A DNA stretch of 13,740 bases from Smithella sp. ME-1 (GCA_000495415.1 AWGX01000755.1:1-13740), one strand, 5' to 3'; positions 1-9,369 are shown, counted from the stretch's first letter. The notes: generated by a model not told the origin, from the sequence alone. Translations and numbers: made by a program.

Positions 1-281
1 AGAATAGGCTGCATGTACCGTTCAAAAATATTTAAAAATGATATCAGTAAAGTCGCTAACAGCAGAGGACAAACAACAACAAAACGAATAAACCATATGG
101 TAGTTTTTTGTTGGGGCATCAGGATCGCATCGAGAATACCAAAAGTTGCGTAAAGAAGTGATCCCAATATCAAAAAGATGCGGATTTGAGGAAGTGATAC
201 ACGATAGTAATTATTCAGAAACAGCGCTTCAAGGTTTGAAAATTTACCGGAAAATTTCAGTGTCAGCAGGTGCAATTTCAT
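1..281 (-). CDS. Partial membrane protein, N-terminus of adenylate/guanylate cyclase-like protein
   Basis: The minus strand is open from an ATG at 281 to the window edge (93 codons), so the 3' part of the gene is missing. The translation starts MKLHLLTLKF and has two hydrophobic stretches, around residues 34-54 (IRIFLILGSLLYATFGILD) and 64-83 (FIRFVVVCPLLLATLLISF). The order 'YY..SL.Q.RI...LG...YA.FGILD', then a short loop with a proline, then 'WFIR..VVCPLLL', then 'F..Y.QP' resembles the membrane-embedded N-terminus that precedes class III adenylate/guanylate cyclase or similar output domains in many bacteria. No cyclase domain is inside the window, so the output domain is inferred. The upstream frame closes at a TAA shortly before this ATG, which supports the start, but no Shine-Dalgarno sequence is evident. 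It is divergent from moaC. Confidence 0.6.
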   Translation of the reverse strand, partial: MKLHLLTLKFSGKFSNLEALFLNNYYRVSLPQIRIFLILGSLLYATFGILDAILMPQQKTTIWFIRFVVVCPLLLATLLISFLNIFERYMQPI

Positions 282-489
282 AACGAGTCTGATTATTTAT
301 GACTAATTATCCGATTTGTTTTAATTCTGTTTCTTACAATACCATTGATTGAGATTTATTTCCTTGGACAAACACCATATTCTTTTAAAAGCAGGTAGCA
401 TTAGCTCCTGTACGAATGAAACTGAGTTCAATAGTTCTTTAATTTTTTAATATATATCATCATAGCCGAAAAATAACAATATTCATTAC

Positions 490-509
490 AAGACTAAATT
501 ATTAGTCTT
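490..509. repeat. Perfect 8-bp inverted repeat, 4-bp spacer
   Basis: The arms AAGACTAA (490-497) and TTAGTCTT (502-509) are exact reverse complements around ATTA. The stem is AT-rich and no T-run follows on either strand, so an intrinsic terminator is unlikely. Its place between divergent genes would suit an operator, but no regulator can be assigned. Confidence 0.45.
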
Positions 510-690
510 TACGAATGTTTATGTTTTAGACCTTCGGTAAACAACAAACTATGGACAAGCATACCCCCATCAAATGTATAAAAATTCTTCAAAAAAATAT
601 TTACGTTTCTTGACTCATTAATTGGCCTATGTTAAAGGTCAGGAAAATCGATTGGAGATTTTTTTCAGAATAATATATTAAGATTTCCTT

Positions 691-696
691 TATAAT
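691..696 (+). promoter_or_regulatory. Candidate -10 box for moaC
   Basis: A perfect TATAAT lies about 100 bp upstream of the moaC ATG. No good -35 hexamer sits 16-18 bp upstream, and in DNA this AT-rich a chance match is quite possible. Confidence 0.25.
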
Positions 697-704
697 ACTG
701 CTTG

Positions 705-760
705 CCGCGATTTAATATTAATTAATCAACTGGTTGAAGTTGAGAATTTCAAAGTCGCGG
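705..760 (+). promoter_or_regulatory. Potential stem-loop in the moaC leader
   Basis: CCGCGA (705-710) is exactly complementary to TCGCGG (755-760). TTT next to the first arm can extend the stem with AAA at 751-753 across one bulged G. Inside the loop, TCAAC and GTTGA (726-737) form a small second palindrome. The GC arms stand out in a very AT-rich spacer, and the structure ends 37 nt before the moaC ATG. I do not recognise a known riboswitch class here. Confidence 0.35.
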
Positions 761-797
761 GTTAACTCAATCACAAATTATATAGTCAATAAATGCC

Positions 798-1272
798 ATG
801 AAAAAATTATCTCATGTGAATAATGAAGGTCAGGTTCAGATGGTTGATGTTACAGCTAAGGCTCAGACAATCCGCAAGGCGAAAGCCCGGGGTATTGTTA
901 AAATGGATCTCCGCACCCTGGATTTGATAGAAAAAGGTAAAATTGCCAAAGGTAATGTTTTGACAACGGCAAAAATTGCCGGCATTATGGCTGCAAAAAA
1001 AAACCAGTGAGCTTATTCCACTTTGTCATCCGTTGGAATTAACGGGAATTGACATAAATTTAAGTATTGATCATAAACACTCGCAAATTGTAATAGAATC
1101 TCAGGTGCAAACCACAGGGAAAACGGGTGTGGAAATGGAAGCTCTAACCGCGGTGAGCATGGCTGCCTTGACTATCTACGATATGTGTAAAGCTGTAAAT
1201 AAAAAAATAGTTATCGGTGACATCATGCTTTTGGAAAAAAGCGGGGGCAAAAGCGGCACTTTTGTACGTTAG
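798..1272 (+). CDS. moaC: Cyclic pyranopterin monophosphate synthase MoaC, split by an apparent one-base frameshift
   Basis: MoaC converts the cyclic GTP intermediate made by MoaA into cyclic pyranopterin monophosphate, the first pterin of molybdenum cofactor synthesis, in the cytoplasm. The first frame (798-1010) starts [11 protein letters not shown] and contains [13 protein letters not shown]. It runs into TGA just after an A9 tract (995-1003). The other frame continues with [34 protein letters not shown] and [10 protein letters not shown] to a TAG at 1270-1272. Removing one A joins them into a 157-residue protein, close to the roughly 160 residues usual for the family. It retains Lys51, His77, Asp128 and Lys131, at the same positions as the catalytic-site residues of E. 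coli MoaC. Nothing else is damaged, so this looks like a sequencing error, a very recent mutation or a slippage-rescued gene, not an old pseudogene. No clear Shine-Dalgarno precedes the ATG. No other moa genes are adjacent. Confidence 0.93.
995..1003 (+). other. A9 homopolymer at the moaC frame break
   Basis: Nine consecutive A residues sit where the conserved [11 protein letters not shown] segment is encoded. Eight A would keep one continuous frame; with nine, the first frame reads Lys-Lys-Asn-Gln-stop. A9 tracts are known sites both of homopolymer miscalls and of RNA-polymerase slippage. Confidence 0.9.
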
Positions 1273-1391
1273 ACTCCAATGTAACAAGAAAAAGGCGGTA
1301 AGATTGGCTAATCGAATTAACCATTTGATAATAATACCAAATGCTAAGAACTAATACTCATTCAATTAAAATAAAATCTGGAAACTAATAA

Positions 1392-1907
1392 ATGACGCAA
1401 ACTACTTTTAAAATTAAAAAGGCTTTTCTCATACCTTTCATCATTATAGTTGTTCTTATCTTCCTGCTGTTTCTAATCAGTCTGTTTAAAGGGCAAATGC
1501 TGGAGAAATTCATCCTGGCAATTTCCTTTGTCATTACCCTGTTTATTGCCGTGGAATCAATGAAAAGGAAAATTACAGCAACCAACAATGGTTTAAAGAT
1601 AGAAAAATTTTTCAGAACAAAGGAATTTTCGTGGGCGGAAATAACGCAATTAGGTGTTGTAATTCTGCGTAACAAAATCTATTTCATATTAACAACAATC
1701 AAGGGATTTTATTTTTTTTCCAACTTAATAGAAAACCATGCTTTACTTATTCGTGCTATTGTGGATAAGCTGGACAATGAAAGAGTCGAAATAGAAATCA
1801 AAATTTATCTGGAAAATCCTATTGAACAGCGTTCTTTGATTGTGATGTGTTGGTTCGGTGTTTTAATCATTACTGCCTTTATAATTTTAAAGTTGTTATC
1901 ATTTTAG
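1392..1907 (+). CDS. Small membrane protein with PH-like middle domain, function unknown
   Basis: A 171-residue protein with three predicted membrane helices: residues about 9-33 and 38-56 form an N-terminal pair, and 150-170 lie at the extreme C-terminus. The soluble middle (about 57-140) begins KRKITATNNGLKIEKFFRTK and continues with 'FSWAEITQLGV' and 'YFILTTIKGFYFFSN'. The pattern of 'xxITxxNxGLxI', then a 'F.W.EI' turn, then short strands and a closing helix recalls bacterial PH-like (bPH/YdbT-type) membrane proteins. This is a fold guess from the pattern, not an identified family. A weak Shine-Dalgarno (GGAAA, 1380-1384) precedes the ATG. The gene stands alone: 119 bp after moaC and 71 bp before the Fis-type gene. 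No function can be assigned. Confidence 0.7.
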   Translation: MTQTTFKIKKAFLIPFIIIVVLIFLLFLISLFKGQMLEKFILAISFVITLFIAVESMKRKITATNNGLKIEKFFRTKEFSWAEITQLGVVILRNKIYFILTTIKGFYFFSNLIENHALLIRAIVDKLDNERVEIEIKIYLENPIEQRSLIVMCWFGVLIITAFIILKLLSF

Positions 1908-1978
1908 GTTTTGAATTAATCACTCTTTCAAATACCTTTTTTCAGTAAATTTTATCCGAAAGGAGTACGCTTTTAATA

Positions 1979-2287
1979 ATGCGATCGAAAAAGCATGCCA
2001 AGGCAGAAATTGTTATGAATGTGAAGTCAACCCCTTATGTGGCTGTTGAAGAAATAATGGAGAAAAAATTGGAGGACATTGCTACGATTTTATCTTCTTC
2101 CGGTGATCGCAAAAGCAAACTCTACGAAGAAGTTATGAGTATGGTGGAAAAAGGTCTATTTAAAATTGCTTTGCGCCGGTCAAACGGTGTAAAAAGCTCA
2201 GCTGCAGTTTTTTTAGGCATTAACCGTAACACATTTACCGATAAAATGGCTAAACTGGGTATTAGCTGCGGGAAAAATAATAAGTAG
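1979..2287 (+). CDS. Fis-family helix-turn-helix DNA-binding protein
   Basis: A 102-residue basic protein. Residues 48-95 match the C-terminal Fis/NtrC-type helix-turn-helix: 'LYEEVMSMVEKGLFKIALRR' is the dimer helix seen as 'LYDLVLAEVEQPLL' in E. coli Fis, and 'AAVFLGINRNTFTDKMAKLGI' matches the Fis recognition unit '[20 protein letters not shown]'. There is no AAA+ or receiver domain, so it is a stand-alone Fis-like protein, about the length of E. coli Fis (98 residues). The N-terminal 47 residues are not obviously conserved. An AAGGAG Shine-Dalgarno (1960-1965) lies 13 nt before the ATG, which is rather long, but no closer start exists. Only 17 nt separate it from the downstream beta-helix gene, so it is probably first in a three-gene operon. 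It could be a local regulator or a nucleoid-type Fis. Confidence 0.85.
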   Translation: MRSKKHAKAEIVMNVKSTPYVAVEEIMEKKLEDIATILSSSGDRKSKLYEEVMSMVEKGLFKIALRRSNGVKSSAAVFLGINRNTFTDKMAKLGISCGKNNK

Positions 2288-2304
2288 TTACTTAAAAAAC
2301 CTTT

Positions 2305-3585
2305 ATGACTAAAACTATTAAGAAAACTGTAACCTTATCTCCAAAGGTAATTTGTCTCTTAAAAAAAGGGGTTCGGATGACGACCCCTTTTTCTGTAGAA
2401 ATCGGTGATGAAGTCAACCTGGAAAGGATCGCCAATACTTCAATAATCTACGGTGCCGCAAGGATTTACGGCGAAGATACGGCAATATCTTCGGAAGCAA
2501 AACTGGGTTTTGAAGGACCTGTCACACTGATTAATTGCCAACTGGGCAATGCGGTAGAACTCCGGGGAGGCTATTTCACCAATTCGGTGTTTTTAAACAA
2601 GGCAACCATGGGCAGTAACGCTCAGGTTCGTTCCGGTTGCCTTCTGGAAGAAGAAACAGGCGGAAATCATTGTGTAGGGTTAAAACAAACGATCCTCTTT
2701 CCTTTCGTACAGTTGGGAAGTCTGATAAATTTCTGTGATTGTCTCATGGCTGGAGGAACAAACCGCAGGAATCACAGCGAAGTGGGTAGTTCCTACATTC
2801 ATTTCAATTTTACTCCACGGCAAAACAAAGCAACTCCTTCATTGATAGGCGATGTCCCGCGTGGCGTCATGTTGCGGGAACCACCGATCTTCCTGGGCGG
2901 TCAGGGTGGCATTGTGGGACCGGTACAAATTGACTATGGAACGGTAATTCCAGCAGGTATTATCTGCCGACAGGATTTTAAAACCGAAGGGATACATTGG
3001 ACGTCGTTAACCTCGCTGGAAAAGAAGAAAGAGTCTGCCGGCGCATATGGCAGCGACATTAATCGAAAAGTTAACCATAACATAGAGTATCTGGCTAATT
3101 TATCAGCTTTGAGGCAGTGGTATCACCATGCACGTCGTGAATTTTTTATAAAAGAAACGTATGGCGAATTTCTTTACGCCGGAGCGTGCAGAGTTCTTGA
3201 CGAAGCCATTTTAGAAAGAATCAAGCAGTTGCGCCTTTTTGCTCAAAGCATAGAAATTTCTATGAACGTAGTCACAAAAAAAATGGAAAAAATATACCCC
3301 GCCAGCCTGTCGCACGCTCAAAAACAGTTTTTGCAGAATTGGCCGCGAATGGAAGAATATCTTTCCGGTAACAATGAAGAAAAGATCGGGTTGAAGAAAA
3401 GAGACTCGTTTGTAAAAATAATGCAGCGTCTTTCGAAAAAAGGCAATTCGTATCTGGACGCTATACAATTGTTAACTCCTGCACAAACCCAGGAAGGCAC
3501 AGACTGGTTAAGAAGTATTATTAAAAATATTATAGCTGAATGTATAAATAACAACACTAGCGCTTCGCGGCGGAAAGAAAGATAA
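2305..3585 (+). CDS. Left-handed beta-helix protein, GlmU C-terminal-like (putative sugar acyltransferase)
   Basis: A 426-residue protein. Residues about 30-225 show the spaced I/V/L-G-x-x-V pattern of a left-handed parallel beta-helix (hexapeptide acyltransferase fold). The core segment includes NHSEVGSSYIHFNFTP (156-171), SLIGDVPRGVMLREPP (179-194) and FLGGQGGIVGP (196-206). The segment 'GTVIPAGIICRQD' (212-224) mirrors the GlmU ending 'GATIAAGTTVTRD'. Such proteins are often annotated as UDP-GlcNAc pyrophosphorylase-like, but the nucleotidyltransferase domain with its GxGTxM signature is absent, so uridylyl transfer is not supported. The C-terminal 200 residues are mostly helical and unassigned. 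No Shine-Dalgarno precedes the ATG; the alternative Met25 would drop the LLKKGVR segment, which looks like part of the fold. The stop overlaps the next start by one base (TAATG), pointing to translational coupling with the GlmS-like protein. An acetyltransferase on an amino sugar is a reasonable inference, not shown. Confidence 0.72.
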   Translation: MTKTIKKTVTLSPKVICLLKKGVRMTTPFSVEIGDEVNLERIANTSIIYGAARIYGEDTAISSEAKLGFEGPVTLINCQLGNAVELRGGYFTNSVFLNKATMGSNAQVRSGCLLEEETGGNHCVGLKQTILFPFVQLGSLINFCDCLMAGGTNRRNHSEVGSSYIHFNFTPRQNKATPSLIGDVPRGVMLREPPIFLGGQGGIVGPVQIDYGTVIPAGIICRQDFKTEGIHWTSLTSLEKKKESAGAYGSDINRKVNHNIEYLANLSALRQWYHHARREFFIKETYGEFLYAGACRVLDEAILERIKQLRLFAQSIEISMNVVTKKMEKIYPASLSHAQKQFLQNWPRMEEYLSGNNEEKIGLKKRDSFVKIMQRLSKKGNSYLDAIQLLTPAQTQEGTDWLRSIIKNIIAECINNNTSASRRKER

Positions 3586-6500
3586 TGTTTGTTACGCGAA
3601 TGCTTAATGCCATAAAAAATATGGGCCGGTTTTTTGCGACCTGTAAAGTATTTGTTGGAAAAAATCCAGCCGGCGTCTTCTCCCCGGCAATAATTTTCTT
3701 TCCGATTATGACTTCCCAGCTTAACTGCGGGTTTGCCGGATTAATGACTTTTCAGTCCGTCAAAAAACCTGCAGATTTATCCGAAGATCTTGCACTGGCA
3801 ACGTTATGGGAAAAAATCAAAAAATTTAACTTAAAAAACGCCCTAAACGGAAAAATTACCGCGGAAAAATATTTAGACGGACTCGAAACGATCAGCTCAC
3901 TGGAAAAAATCACTCTGGAACTAAAACAAGAAAGTAAACAGGAATTTCTTTTCTTTCAAACCGGAAGATTCAAAAAGCTTCTCAATTTAGCTAAAAAAAT
4001 GAAGTTATTTTTGACGGAAGAAGAAAACATACTGGAAGATAACGCCATAAGATTCAGTTCCGCTGATCTGGAAATTATTAACAGCCGGCTTATTCTGTTC
4101 AAAGATATTCAATGGATTTTAGAAAAAGATATTCTGGCCAATTTTTCGAAAATATTTGATCTATCCGGCGCAGCTAAGATATCCGAAGTCAAGCCCGCAG
4201 CCTTTAAAAAATACCGGCAGATTAATTTACTGCTCAACGCGCTGGACCGTTTGGAAGTCCGGGGCAGAGATTCGGCAGGGCTGCAAATTGTCTTTACTCT
4301 GAAAAAAGAAAAAAACATCGAAGATATATTTCTTAAACTGAACGAAAAGAAAATATATGAAGATTATTCGAAGCGGGTGGAGGAAGGAGATCTTCTTAAC
4401 GGCTCAATCAGCGTCGCTATTCACACATCCGGCGCAGCTAAGAAAGGAACATCTATTTCCTTTACGTATAAAACTTTTTCCATTGTCGGCGAACTGGGGC
4501 GCAATGTCAGCGATCTGAGGCAAACAATAAAAAAAGATGAGATTTTTCGGTGTTTTGCTTCTTTGGATACATCTTATGAGACCGCCCTGGTGCATACCCG
4601 ATGGGCTTCTGTCGGTTCCATAACAGAAGAAAATTGTCATCCTGTAAATAATTATAAACCTAATCAGACAAGTCCGCTTTTCCTTTTTTATCAGGAATCC
4701 GCAGCAGCTCACATTAATGTTATCTTAAATGGTGATATTGATAATTATCCGGCATTATACAACAGCCTGGAGATAGACAAAGAATCCATCAATCCGGAAG
4801 TTACCACTGACACAAAAATTATCCCCCTGCAAATCGAAAAATATTTGAAGCAGGGGGAAAATCTTACCGAATCTTTCCGCCTCGCCGTTAATGATTTTGA
4901 AGGTTCGCATGCTATAGCAATGACCAGCGATCTGGAGCCTGGTAAGATTTATCTGGCACTCAAGGGTAGCGGTCAGTCGATTTATGTCGGCATAAGTACT
5001 GACCAGTACATGTTTTCTTCAGAGCTTTATGGTCTTGTGGAAGTAATGCCTCATTTTATTAAAATGAATGGGGAAATTAATGCTTCCGGTGAAAACATGG
5101 CAACGGGACAAATTTTTATTCTGGATCAAAACTCTTCCGGAAAGCTGGCTGGAATCAGGGCTTGTTATTATGATGGCACCCAAATTACTCTGAAAGAGAA
5201 TTCCATACAAAAAGCTGAAATTACAACTCGGGATATTGATCGAGGGGATTATCCTCACTTTTTCCTCAAGGAAATTTCCGAATCGGCCGTCTCCATCAAG
5301 AGAACATTGCGAGGCAAATATCGAATTGTAACCGATAAAAATTCTTCACAACAGGTTATTTTCAATTTAGGCACAAATATCGTCCCTGCCGCTGTTCAAT
5401 CAGGACTTAAAAACGGCTCTATCAATAACATCATCGTTATCGGCCATGGAACGGCAGCGGTTGCCGGAACAGTAGTTGCCGATGCTTTTGACCATTACTT
5501 AAAAGATAAGAACATAAAAGTAACGTCCAGACTGGCTTCCGAATTAAGCGGTTTTTTATTAAAAGAAGATCTTTCCGATACATTGGTTATTCCTATCACT
5601 CAGTCCGGAACCACGACAGATACCAATCGCGCCGTTGCCATGGCCAATGAACGCGGAGCTTCGGTTATTTCTATTGTCAACAGGAGACAATCGGACATCA
5701 CTGCAAAATCGCACGGGGTATTTTATACAAGTGATGGTCGCGATATTGAAATGTCGGTGGCTTCTACCAAGGCTTTTTATTCCCAGATTATTGCGGGACA
5801 GATCCTGGCCCTTTTTATAGCACAATTTTCAGGTTCCAGAGCAGACGATTACATTGCAGCCAAACTGCGTAATTTGGAGGCAGCACCGCAACTGATGGCC
5901 CGTGTCTTTGCCCGAAGAGACCAAATTTCCGCCTCTGTTAAGAAAACGTCTGCTAAAAATTTCTGGGCTATCGTAGGAAGCGGCCCCAACAAAGCGGCAG
6001 CGGATGAAATCAGAATCAAGCTTAGTGAACTTTGTTATAAAACAATATCCTCCGACATAGTAGAAAACAAAAAACACATAGATTTGTCGGCCGAACCTTT
6101 AATTCTGGTTTGTGCTGCCGGAAACCCGGCACAGGTTATGGAGGATATTGTTAAAGAAGTAGCGATTTTCAAAGCACACAAAGCCGCCGTTGTTGTTTTT
6201 GCAGAAGAAGACGATCATCGTTTTGATAAAACTGCTGATGCTGTTATTTATATTCCTACCGCCAGGATGCCTCTACCGGTAATTCTCAATACAATGGCCG
6301 GACATTTATGGGGTTACTATGCCGCCTGCGGCATTAATGAAGAAGCTTTAATTTTTAAAGAATTCAGAAATAACCTGAGTATGGTCACGGTTAAACAAGA
6401 CAAGAATAATTTTTCTCTTTACGAAAAAATTGCTGATGTCAGTCTGCGCCAAATAATCAATAAGTTTTATAAATCTTTCAATCATCATCGTAATGAAGGC

Positions 6501-7325
6501 GCATTTACTTTGTTAAGCGTCAGGACTATTTCCGATTTGGTACTTTTACTGAAATATGCCGCCGGAAAGTTGCCGCTGGAAGATTTCCGTCACGAATTCA
6601 AAACCGATAACGGTTTTGTTTCGCCGCTAAACTTCCTGGATGCCGTTCTGGGAAAAGCGATTGATGAACTTACACGGCCGATAGATGCCATTCGCCATCA
6701 AGCCAAAACGGTTACAGTCGGTACAACCCGTAGAGAAAAAATATTCAAAGGAGTCATTTTTGATTTACTGGAGCAGCTTAATTTTTCCGCGAAAGATTTA
6801 ACCTACAAAAACGTTATGACTGTGAGCAGGATACAGCCTGTTGTTTTAGCTGTGCGTGGTTACACCATTTATGACATTAACAATCTTGACGCACAGGGCA
6901 ATCCCGCAGAAGATTCGACAATCACCATTCTAAAAAAGGAAGGAATAGCCAGTCAGATGAAATCCCGTACAGAAACTTCCAGGCTGCTGATGGGAACAAA
7001 AAGAACTATTGTCAGCATGGGCCATGTTTATATCGGCAAAGGTAAAGCCGATGGAGCTTCAATAGTTATTTTGCCTTTGCGGGATAAAAATGATTTTGTC
7101 AAGAATCTGCTTTTACTTCATGTTGACTACAATGAGCATTTATCGCTTCGGGAAAAGAAGAAAGCTTTAGGTTATCGTTACAATGATATTCGCAACCTGG
7201 TTAATGAATACAACATCAACTGGGATGACAGTTATTTGGAAAATTTCCCGATCGCCGATTTGTTCAGTGAGCCGATGGAAACTCTGGCCGGACGTATTAA
7301 ACAGCTGGTAAATACAAATAATTAA
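3585..7325 (+). CDS. Giant GlmS-like glutamine amidotransferase with two SIS domains and a C-terminal extension
   Basis: A 1246-residue protein built on glucosamine-6-phosphate synthase (GlmS; 609 residues in E. coli), which makes GlcN-6-P from fructose-6-P and glutamine. The class II glutaminase parts are present: CGFAG at 48-52 (GlmS starts CGIVG), LEVRGRDSAGL (223-233), HTRWASVG (337-344), NGDIDN (382-387) and TDTK (408-411). Some 155 residues, largely helical, are inserted between CGFAG and LEVRG. HFFLKEISESAVSIKRTL (558-575) matches the GlmS linker. SIS1 (about 612-745) carries TQSGTTTDT (672-680) and SVASTKAF (724-731). SIS2 (about 790-920) keeps E827 and H831 in VENKKHIDL, the likely equivalents of GlmS Glu488 and His504. 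Residues 937-1246 have no GlmS counterpart. Cys48 is not at the N-terminus, so glutaminase activity would need propeptide removal or another start; Met42 would leave only six residues. It overlaps the preceding gene by one base. Confidence 0.88.
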   Translation: MFVTRMLNAIKNMGRFFATCKVFVGKNPAGVFSPAIIFFPIMTSQLNCGFAGLMTFQSVKKPADLSEDLALATLWEKIKKFNLKNALNGKITAEKYLDGLETISSLEKITLELKQESKQEFLFFQTGRFKKLLNLAKKMKLFLTEEENILEDNAIRFSSADLEIINSRLILFKDIQWILEKDILANFSKIFDLSGAAKISEVKPAAFKKYRQINLLLNALDRLEVRGRDSAGLQIVFTLKKEKNIEDIFLKLNEKKIYEDYSKRVEEGDLLNGSISVAIHTSGAAKKGTSISFTYKTFSIVGELGRNVSDLRQTIKKDEIFRCFASLDTSYETALVHTRWASVGSITEENCHPVNNYKPNQTSPLFLFYQESAAAHINVILNGDIDNYPALYNSLEIDKESINPEVTTDTKIIPLQIEKYLKQGENLTESFRLAVNDFEGSHAIAMTSDLEPGKIYLALKGSGQSIYVGISTDQYMFSSELYGLVEVMPHFIKMNGEINASGENMATGQIFILDQNSSGKLAGIRACYYDGTQITLKENSIQKAEITTRDIDRGDYPHFFLKEISESAVSIKRTLRGKYRIVTDKNSSQQVIFNLGTNIVPAAVQSGLKNGSINNIIVIGHGTAAVAGTVVADAFDHYLKDKNIKVTSRLASELSGFLLKEDLSDTLVIPITQSGTTTDTNRAVAMANERGASVISIVNRRQSDITAKSHGVFYTSDGRDIEMSVASTKAFYSQIIAGQILALFIAQFSGSRADDYIAAKLRNLEAAPQLMARVFARRDQISASVKKTSAKNFWAIVGSGPNKAAADEIRIKLSELCYKTISSDIVENKKHIDLSAEPLILVCAAGNPAQVMEDIVKEVAIFKAHKAAVVVFAEEDDHRFDKTADAVIYIPTARMPLPVILNTMAGHLWGYYAACGINEEALIFKEFRNNLSMVTVKQDKNNFSLYEKIADVSLRQIINKFYKSFNHHRNEGAFTLLSVRTISDLVLLLKYAAGKLPLEDFRHEFKTDNGFVSPLNFLDAVLGKAIDELTRPIDAIRHQAKTVTVGTTRREKIFKGVIFDLLEQLNFSAKDLTYKNVMTVSRIQPVVLAVRGYTIYDINNLDAQGNPAEDSTITILKKEGIASQMKSRTETSRLLMGTKRTIVSMGHVYIGKGKADGASIVILPLRDKNDFVKNLLLLHVDYNEHLSLREKKKALGYRYNDIRNLVNEYNINWDDSYLENFPIADLFSEPMETLAGRIKQLVNTNN

Positions 7326-9050
<1,725 letters not shown>

Positions 9051-9259
9051 AAACATTAATTATTAATAAATAATTTCTAATATTGCGGCTCAGAAATTCG
9101 ATGAACTTATGTTCTCTTGAAGTATATGAGTGGCCTGTTGATATAAAGAAAAAGCATTATGTCAAGAAAATTTAAGTATTTTTTGATAAATTTTAGAGCA
9201 AATTTACAAATTCCCTTTGAAAGCAATAAGATACGTAAATACAACAATCCAGTTTGTGC

Positions 9260-9288
9260 TTGACAGCTCCAAATAATTAAGCTAAGCA
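9260..9288 (+). promoter_or_regulatory. Candidate rpsT promoter
   Basis: A perfect -35 hexamer TTGACA (9260-9265) is followed 17 bp later by TAAGCA (9283-9288), a poor -10. It would start transcription roughly 85-90 nt upstream of rpsT. The -35 match is strong; the pair as a whole is tentative. Confidence 0.3.
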
Positions 9289-9369
9289 ACAAGGCCTTAT
9301 TTAGGGAAACTAAATATTTAAAACGCAGCAATGTAATATTTAATAAATTTTTTTGAAAAAAATTAGTTC

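Larger units (their letters stand above)
282..797. other. AT-rich spacer between divergent genes
   Basis: A 516-bp AT-rich region between the minus-strand membrane protein and moaC. I see no convincing coding sequence on either strand. It holds a perfect inverted repeat (490-509), a TATAAT hexamer (691-696) and a potential leader stem (705-760), listed separately. It must contain the promoters for both flanking genes. Confidence 0.6.

Noticed and set aside
610..638. TTGACT-based sigma-70 promoter upstream of moaC
   Set aside because: The hexamer at the correct spacing (TTAAAG) matches the -10 consensus at only three positions.
976..1272. Separate gene starting at a TTG at 976 for the second half of moaC
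   Set aside because: Its first residues are an out-of-frame reading of MoaC sequence, and homology begins only after the A9 tract; it is the 3' half of one broken gene.
9107..9331. Minus-strand 74-codon open frame between pyrG and rpsT
   Set aside because: AT-rich DNA, no recognisable motif and no Shine-Dalgarno; it overlaps the probable rpsT promoter.
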